Assembly: GCF_032884065.1 (NCBI RefSeq)
Contig: NC_088880.1
Coordinates: 26,474,715 to 26,538,714 of the forward strand
Direction: 5' to 3'
Length of the DNA: 64,000 bases
Origin: Artemia franciscana
Lineage: Eukaryota > Arthropoda > Branchiopoda > Anostraca > Artemiidae
Shown here in pieces: positions 57,304-64,000 of the stretch. Position 1 is the first letter of the stretch; every line of letters starts with the position of its first letter. The notes beneath the pieces are model-generated. The model was given only the letters and a program-made list of their open reading frames with translations, was not told the origin of the DNA and made no database searches. The position numbers and the translations under genes were made by a program.

Positions 57304-60128
57304 TTCTTAAACGCTGCAGAGTGCAACAGAAGATCGTGTGATTCAGAGGGAGGGGGAGAAGACCAATGCAAAATTTTGCCCCTATTTTGAAATATATATC
57401 TTGTGAAATGAAAATAAAATATGATTGGTTTTTAGTAACCCGTTTCGTGAAAAGAAAAGAAAGATGGATCAATGTTCTTCAATTTTTCCAAATATGTAAT
57501 TCCTATCCCATTATTATATTCCCAGTGTCACTTAGTGGTACTAGAAACACTTATAAAGTTAGAGACAAATTGGTGCACTCCCCCCCCCAAAAAAAAAAGA
57601 AAATTTCAGTAGACCCCTTCCCATGCGAAATTTTTGAATAAAAACTGAAAAATATGTAAATGAAAGCAATGGAACTATTCTTGCCCAAAATATGCGTTCT
57701 AAAGTTAAGTAATTACTGCTTATGCCTGAACTTGTAATTGAACGGCACAAAGATTATCCCTCTCCTAATATTAAACTTACTACTCCTCTTTCGTTTGAGT
57801 CTTGAATTCGTAGCTGTTTTTACTATTGACAAGTGTCTTGTCTGTTAGAGATTCGCAGAAAAATTTTGAATATCTCATGACCTAGTAATTTATATATATT
57901 TGCTCCTTGATACAATTGTGCCAAACCGATGGGGAATTCTTGGCAAGCTTTTTCGGCGGACATTTTATGTCAACCAGTCGGAATGTCAGACATTCCATCA
58001 CCTGCTCAAGTCTCATGGAATTGTAGACCTGTTATAGATCGATTTCTCAAAATCAAAACACTGTATGTATATTTTTCACGATTTGGTTTTTAGTTTGAGG
58101 GCTCTCATGGTGTTGGCATCTTCTCATCCCCAATGGGTTGTACACTGTGGTTTCTCAGCTCCTTCGCTTGACAATCGAAATGATCATCATAACTCGTTTT
58201 ATTAGTTTTTGTATACTATAATAATAGTGGGAAGTAATTACATGACTTAAAGTAGTTACATGACACATGACCTTACATTAGCAAACACGGTGTTTGTAAA
58301 ACAATACATTACAATTCAATATGCAAAAAACAATACACTGATAACTGAGCATAGAACAATTCAAACATCGATACAGGCGATTTCGCAAACGTTTATGATA
58401 ACAAAAACGAAAAGCAAAACAAAAGGTAAAAAAATAATAGATGGAATAAAGTACTGGTGGGAAAACCATTAAGCTTGCATATTCGTTGCTAAACTGTCTT
58501 TTATGTGGAACTTTAAAAGCTCCAAAGGTATTATCGGATGCATTAAACTTCAGGAGTTGGTTCCTAATGAAACACGGAGAATTTGTAATTACAAGAGATG
58601 ATCTGGTTGGAGAAATTTTAGGACTTTTTGTTTATAATCAGAGTTCTTTGTTTTGATGGTTGGCTTGTTAAAGAACATGAACCTTTTCACGATCCAGATC
58701 TTTATAATTCCATTGGCAATCCTGGCAATTATTTTTTATCGCTGATTATGTTTATTAATGATTTTTCTTTGCATCTGTTAGGCAGTGGCTTCAATTCATG
58801 AAAATTTAGGAGGGGTGCGCAAATGTATATATAAAAACCTGGGGGGCAAATTGTTTTGTTTGTTATTTTTTGTCCGGTAAATTTCCCCTTCAACCTCCAA
58901 TGAAAGGGAATTTTTTCAATGAAAAGGCCTAAAAGAATGTATTTTTCAAAACTCAGAGGGGCATATGTCTTCCCTGCCCCCTCCCTCCATTGAAGCCACT
59001 GTTATTAGCCAAAATTGCTCATTAATACTATCAATCAAATTGTTTGTTTTCTTTTCTTGTTTTCTCCGTTGTTCGTGTCAGTATATCTTTTTAAAATTAA
59101 GTTTTCAGTTCCAGCTTTATTTGAAGTTTTTGCAACAGTATAGTAATCTAGCTTGATAATATCATTTAGCTATTAAGCAAAGACGATTGAAAACTTATAA
59201 GGTTCCTAAACCTTGTAAGCAAAGAGCATATTGTAAGATAAGAATTAAAAACTACTAGCGCCACTTACAATGTAGCGTTTGGCGACCTCATCAAAAATCA
59301 AAAGAAAATGTTATCTTTGTTATCATTAATATGCGATTTTAGAGCATTAAAGGGGAAATTGCTGTGTAATCTTAGGGAAAAATTGGAAAAATGTTGACAT
59401 ATTAAGTAGGCTATGTCAGTTGACCTCAAGCTGATAGGCTTATTGGGGACAGAATTTCGTTTTCCATCTCCTACGTATTAAAGTTTTTGAAACTACAAGC
59501 GTACAGCAGTCCGGGGGCTGACGGAGTTGCTAAACTTTAGATGGCGCTGATGATTGTACTGTTCAGCACAAGCAACTTTCCACTCATATACTCTTTGGTA
59601 GTCAGTATGTCAACAAGAAAATTGCAATCCTATTATAGAATTATCAGGGGAAATCTGATCCCCAGTGAAAAAGATTTCGTTTATTTAGCTTTCATTTAAA
59701 AAGGACTGGCTCTAGGTTTAATATTTTAACGTTCTCCTTCTAACCTTTCAGGATAAGTAAATCTATATAAAACTGTATACGAAAGTCAGGAAGTTTGTCA
59801 AGGGCGGAATTTCTTGATAATTTTGAAATATTATGCTTGAATTTCTTTTGAATGCAGAGAATGTGAATTTTAGAGGGATTCCGAAGTGCTACCAAAAACA
59901 TTCCCTGTAAGCAGCGAGAGGGCTATGGTACGTTCTGTGATGAAGGTTTCCCCCTGCTGCGAGTGCCAGATAAAATTTCACTGATAAAATTGAGTTAATT
60001 GTGGAAATTGAGAAAATCCAAACTTACTAACAACCCTTAAGTTACTATGCAGTTTAACTCCTATGTCTCTATTGCCGCTTTTTTGCCATATTACCCTTAT
60101 TACTCCTATATCGCTCGTTTTTTTTTAG
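57304..60128. other. Non-coding intron sequence
   Basis: Open frames at 57,366-57,641 and 58,260-58,472 lack motifs. Nothing else is supported. Confidence 0.4.
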
Positions 60129-60223
60129 GGGAGCGTTTTCGATAGTAAAACGATGCGTACAAAAAGCTACAGGATTAGAATTTGCTGCGAAGATAATCAA
60201 CACGAAAAAATTGTCTGCCAGAG
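60129..60223 (+). CDS. CaMKII: CaMKII exon 2: glycine loop and catalytic lysine
   Basis: The first G completes the lysine codon of exon 1. The exon then reads [20 protein letters not shown] and [11 protein letters not shown] plus one G. GAFS is the nucleotide-binding glycine loop, and the lysine of AAKII is the ATP-anchoring residue (lysine 42 in the mammalian alpha isoform, 41 here). The match to animal CaMKII is nearly residue for residue. The donor is GGTTTGTT, with GT at 60,224-60,225, and the exon is 95 nt. It ends in phase 1, so the following exon must supply the rest of the aspartate codon. Confidence 0.95.
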
Positions 60224-62196
60224 GTTTGTTTCTATTTCGTTATGCACAATATTGATAAATTCTGCTATTTTATTTGTCTTGGATCAAATATAAGTATTTC
60301 TCTGTTTTATTCTTATTTGTCGTTCATTTAGTTATTATTTTTTTAGTTTATTTTTAAACTAAGTTTTTTTTTTAGTTTATGAGAGGTTTAGTTTATGGAG
60401 TTTTTTTTTTAGTTTATGTATTTATTTTTTATAATCTTCGATTTGGAGTGAGATAAATCGATAATTATTTCAATTTTGTATTTTTTTTTACCTTTTCGGC
60501 TTTTAATTACTATTTTTCAATGTTTTGGATGCAAAACGTTTTATCAAAGCCTTTTCTCCAAATGCGGTTTTTATGTCAAGTTGGTTACACAACCTTGAAA
60601 TTGGTAACAAATCAGAGTAGCCTACACCCAAATAGGGTGGATCTGATCACACCCGCCAAGGTGTGAGTTGATTGGTCATCGGTATTGATGGTAGTTCGTC
60701 AACTTCGGCTGAAAACGGCAAATTGTAATAATTTACTTATTTATATAATTTATTTTTATTACAATTTCTTTATTGTAATTCACTCTTATTGCAGTGAGCT
60801 TCTCTAGCTGATATTGTAACAAACAGGTAAGCTGATTGAGCCAGGAATGGCCTTGATATGGTTATATATAGTGAGGTTAAATATATGGTTATATATGAAT
60901 AGAATAAATTAATAAATAATTATGATAAGAAAAAAAAATTCACTTTACATTACTCACTATATAAAACTCACACTGCCCTCATTGAGCTGTGAAAGCATTG
61001 ATGACATCAAGATGACATTCATCCTAGGTCTGTTTATGTACGAAGAAAATTGTTTTATAATATTTTTGCTTCGTTCGTTTCAGCAATATGAATTTTTTAG
61101 GGCAGTATCACATTCTCGTCACTGTTGCCGTGTTAAAGCTTAAAAATAAATAAGCAAAACTGATTACTTAAATTTGACAACGCTTTTTATTCATAAAAGC
61201 TCCAACATCACATGTTAGGTTAGGTTATCTGTTGATTCCCAAATACAACTATATTTTCATAAGCTGCTTGGTAGCGTGCCAACTACTACCAAAAACTGTG
61301 TTACTACATTTGAAGGTCTTTTAATACATGGATTCTCAGTTTTCCTAAGCTTACATTTAACCAATTTAAACAACTTTACTGCATTTTCACTGTCCTTTGT
61401 AGTTAAATGCCTCCTTTTGGTATGAAGTGTCTCTCAGATTTTTTGTTATGTTTATCTCATACTGCGTATATTTCCTGGTAGATATTCCTTGGTAGTGAGT
61501 AAATGCTTAAACAGTTAATATAGGAATCAAATGGAGCCCATATGAGAAAAGTGTTTCAAAAGATTTTCATTATCTGGCGAATTTGATATCCTAGGTTAGT
61601 TGAAACGAATTTGTCAGAAACTTTTTTCCCTTCTCTAAGCGAAGGTACTGTAATTTTATACTTGAAGTTGTTTCCCTGGAAACGATAGAATAATGAGCGT
61701 TTCGAGGGTGAGAATGATGTGTGTATTGAAGGATGTTAAAGATAAAACTTGTTCCCAGTGGGTGGCGTAGGGATCTGCCCCTCTCCCTAAAACTGTTACG
61801 AAATTTCTATTTCTTGTAGAAAGTACGCATAAAATTATCTATGAAAAGTAAGTTATTTAGAAGAATAGTTATAGTTTCTATTCTTTTATATTTTCTATTT
61901 CTCTGGGAAAATGCGAATAAGCTCGTCTTAGAAAATTTAATTATTTTTAAATCAGTTTTAACAGCAAGAACAGTTATAGTTAGCAGATTCTTTAGGTGAG
62001 ATTTTATTTAAAATATACTAATAAAGAAAAACCTGTTTCTACGGGCCATTTGCTGATGTGTTTTTATTTCTAGGTTGTTAATTTCATTTATTTATCTCGA
62101 TTTTTACGACTGGAACTTGTTTTTTTATCTTTGTTATTATTATTATTACTATTACAAAAATTTACGCAATTCACTTAAATATGCAATTATTTGCAG
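60224..62196 (+). other. CaMKII intron 2
   Basis: 1,973 nt from GT at 60,224 to AG at 62,195-62,196. T-rich around 60,340-60,430. The open frame at 60,922-61,143 is not supported as coding. Confidence 0.85.
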
Positions 62197-62256
62197 ATTT
62201 TCAAAAACTCGAGAGAGAAGGGAGAATATGCAGGAAGCTGCAGCACCCTAATATAG
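62197..62256 (+). CDS. CaMKII: CaMKII exon 3a: alpha-C helix, lysine version
   Basis: Exactly 60 nt, phase 1 at both ends. With the G from exon 2 it encodes D, FQKLEREGRICRKLQHPNI and the first base of valine. LEREGRIC contains the alpha-C glutamate that pairs with the catalytic lysine (E60 in mammalian alpha, E59 here). HPNI is the conserved start of the next strand. The acceptor is TTATTTGCAG (62,195-62,196 AG) and the donor GGTATGT (GT at 62,257). A near-identical exon lies 784 nt further on (3b), and an inverted copy lies between them. Confidence 0.93.
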   Translation: MFKNSREKGEYAGSCSTLI

Positions 62257-62422
62257 GTATGTATTCACATCTCTAGTGGTGAATATTGTAATTCTTTTAA
62301 ATTTATTTAAAATCATTGCCAAGATACCCATTTTATTTGCACGGAATTTCAGCTTTTCGGAGAAACCTGATAGCCGTTACTAAACTGTCTTCAAAATCGT
62401 CAACTGCCTACTCATTAGGCAC

Positions 62423-62482
62423 CTGTATCAGGATACTTTAGATACCTGCATATTCTCTCTTCCCTCTCGAGTTTTTCAAAAT
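62423..62482 (-). pseudogene. Antisense copy of CaMKII exon 3
   Basis: On the minus strand, after a TTCTGCAG acceptor-like sequence, exactly 60 nt read AT followed by FEKLEREERICRYLKYPDT and a final G, then GTGCCT. The frame is open and the length equals that of the sense exons. By eye it matches exon 3b at 53 of 60 positions and exon 3a at 49 of 60. Flanking sequence does not match. It lies on the wrong strand to be spliced into CaMKII mRNA. Substitutions in HPNI (now YPDT) suggest it does not encode a working kinase segment. Confidence 0.85.
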
Positions 62483-63039
62483 CTGCAGAATAAGCGCGTA
62501 TTCAACTAAATTGTATAAATTTTTGTGAAAAAAAAGCCCCAGCAGTAAAAATAACAAAATATCAAGAGTAGCAAATAGAATCGACTACTTCTGCCAATAA
62601 TATTCGGAACAGTAAGCAATAGTAAGGAAATGCTATTTACATAAATTTATGTAAATAATATAAATGTACATAATTTTAAAGAATTATAAATATAAATTTA
62701 CATAAGATTTGCATAGAAAATCCAACAAATTTTACATTAAAAAAAACATTGACAAACAGTTGTAGGGAGAATACAGAGAATGGTCAATATCCTATTATTT
62801 AGGGACAGGGCTTGAGATCAGAAGCCCTCTCTCTGTTTGCATACCTGGGGTAAGAAAATAGTCATAATACTGGGAATTTTGACATAAATCATGGTTTTAT
62901 TTACAATTGTGTGAGGTCATAACATAAAAAAAAAAATCAACTACCCAGAAATAAAAACGGATTAGCACGCGGAATGGCTCTTAGGACAGGACTTTTTGTT
63001 TAACAGGTTGTCGGATTATAAACAAACCCTGTTTTCCAG

Positions 63040-63099
63040 ATTTTCAAAAACTCGAGAGAGAAGGGAGAATATGCAGGTATCTACAGCATCCTAATATAG
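63040..63099 (+). CDS. CaMKII: CaMKII exon 3b: alpha-C helix, tyrosine version
   Basis: Exactly 60 nt, phase 1 at both ends, interchangeable with exon 3a. It encodes FQKLEREGRICRYLQHPNI, which differs from 3a only in tyrosine for lysine after RICR (position 66 in mammalian alpha numbering, leucine there). Six of 60 bases differ, all in the second half. The acceptor is CTGTTTTCCAG (AG at 63,038-63,039), and the donor GTATGTATTCACATC is identical to that of 3a for 15 bases. Downstream intron similarity continues for some tens of bases, so a segment was duplicated in tandem. Splicing either exon keeps the frame; splicing both adds 20 residues. Confidence 0.85.
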   Translation: MFKNSREKGEYAGIYSILI

Positions 63100-64000
63100 G
63101 TATGTATTCACATCATCATTGATTAATATTGTTATTCTTTTTAAACTTATTTCAAGTTCAGAATGAGTCAGAATTTTCGTTTTTCTGACCAGCATTGCCA
63201 CGATACTCATTTTGATTGCCCAGAATTTTAGGTTTTTGATCTTTTTCCGCCCCCTCTAAAATTATATAGTTCTGAAATCTTAAATAAGGGTTGTATAATG
63301 GAATAAATAAAACAAGTTGATTTTGTAAATAGAATTTAAGAATTAAGTAAAAAAACTGAAAAATAATATGTGAAATAGAAATGAACGAATTCTGAGGCGT
63401 TTTATAAGTTAATAAAATATTAAATATATTTTGCAGGGTGAGCTACTATTTCTTTAGGGTGATATATTGCTTTCTGCACGAACTTCCTTTGCTATTATGA
63501 AGTAAATAATAGAGCAATGTGAATGAAACTTTCAGAATCAACTCAAACGACAAATCAAGAAAACCTATGGAAGTTTTACTCACCAGCCTCGGCTACTTTC
63601 TTTTAAATACGAAGTAGAAAGTTCAGGACTAAAAATAAAAGCAAATTTGATTTTTGCATTTTAGAATTTTTTTAGAACGTAGAAAACTTTCTTTATAATA
63701 AAAAAAAAAGTTCGCTCCCACCCTTTCAATATTTTTTAAGGTAAGTATGTGAATATAGTTTTCTGTTTTACTTTCAAACCTTTCAAACCTTACCTTTCTG
63801 TTTTACCTCTGTTTTACCCCTTACGTCTGTCGTAAGGGGTGGCTGTAACTATCTCAATCCAAAATAAAAGTTGTGAAACAAAGTGACAAAACTAAAGAAA
63901 TAAACCTTGAATAAAGTAGATCTACAGCCAGTAGGAAGAAAAAAAGAAGAACAGTAGAAAATAGAAAGTTCTACTTTATAGAAATTTTGTCCGAGATTAA
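63100..64000 (+). other. CaMKII intron after exon 3b, continues beyond the window
   Basis: No further CaMKII exon (the VRLHDSI segment) is visible before the window ends. AT-rich. Confidence 0.6.

Larger units (their letters stand above)
48460..60128 (+). other. CaMKII intron 1, 11.7 kb
   Basis: GT at 48,460 and AG at 60,127-60,128, with a T-rich tract before the acceptor. It contains a LINE tail, one full and one deleted 1.7-kb foldback repeat, a Penelope fragment and a candidate nested exon. Apart from these I see no coding sequence in it. Confidence 0.85.

Overview
The window is nuclear DNA of an arthropod, AT-rich and full of transposable elements. Introns are long, and non-LTR retrotransposons (LINEs), hAT, Helitron and Penelope remnants, foldback repeats and microsatellites fill most of the space. 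A crustacean such as a brine shrimp fits the repeat style, but that is an inference. Two host genes can be named with confidence: the U5 snRNP helicase DDX23/Prp28 on the minus strand (10,907-13,148) and the 5' part of a CaMKII gene on the plus strand (48,401 to beyond 63,099). A few short unassigned exon candidates remain (8,530; 37,670; 55,616).

Layout. 1-4,460: a hAT transposase C-terminus split by a nearly full-length but broken LINE. 4,460-10,900: mostly non-coding, with one candidate terminal exon. 10,907-13,148: DDX23, almost all in one exon. 13,150-16,160: repeats and a LINE tail. 16,160-17,620: a decayed Helitron inserted in a TA microsatellite, with two successive 3' hairpin-CTAG ends. 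17,620-22,046: simple repeats and a minus-strand LINE tail. 22,047-25,460: two tandem copies of a 1.7-kb foldback-rich element. 25,500-29,230: degenerate tandem repeats, including an ACT-rich domain that opens threonine-rich frames. 29,230-41,330: LINE and Helitron fragments, foldbacks and an unassigned minus-strand first exon. 41,330-44,660: a second decayed LINE. 44,860-45,360: a minus-strand hAT remnant. 45,370-48,240: tandem duplications.

CaMKII. Exon 1 (start codon and N-terminus), exon 2 (glycine loop and catalytic lysine) and exon 3 (the alpha-C helix) lie at 48,401, 60,129 and 62,197, separated by introns of 11.7 kb and 2.0 kb. Exon 3 is present three times. There are two sense copies of exactly 60 nt (62,197-62,256 and 63,040-63,099), which differ by one residue, lysine or tyrosine. 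Between them lies a third, antisense 60-nt copy (62,423-62,482) that keeps an open frame and splice-like ends. The sense copies look like a mutually exclusive pair, and the antisense copy could pair with either one in the pre-mRNA. This is the most interesting structure in the window.

DDX23 and CaMKII have no evident shared function; they are simply neighbours. The later CaMKII exons and the DDX23 N-terminal exon were not found in the window.
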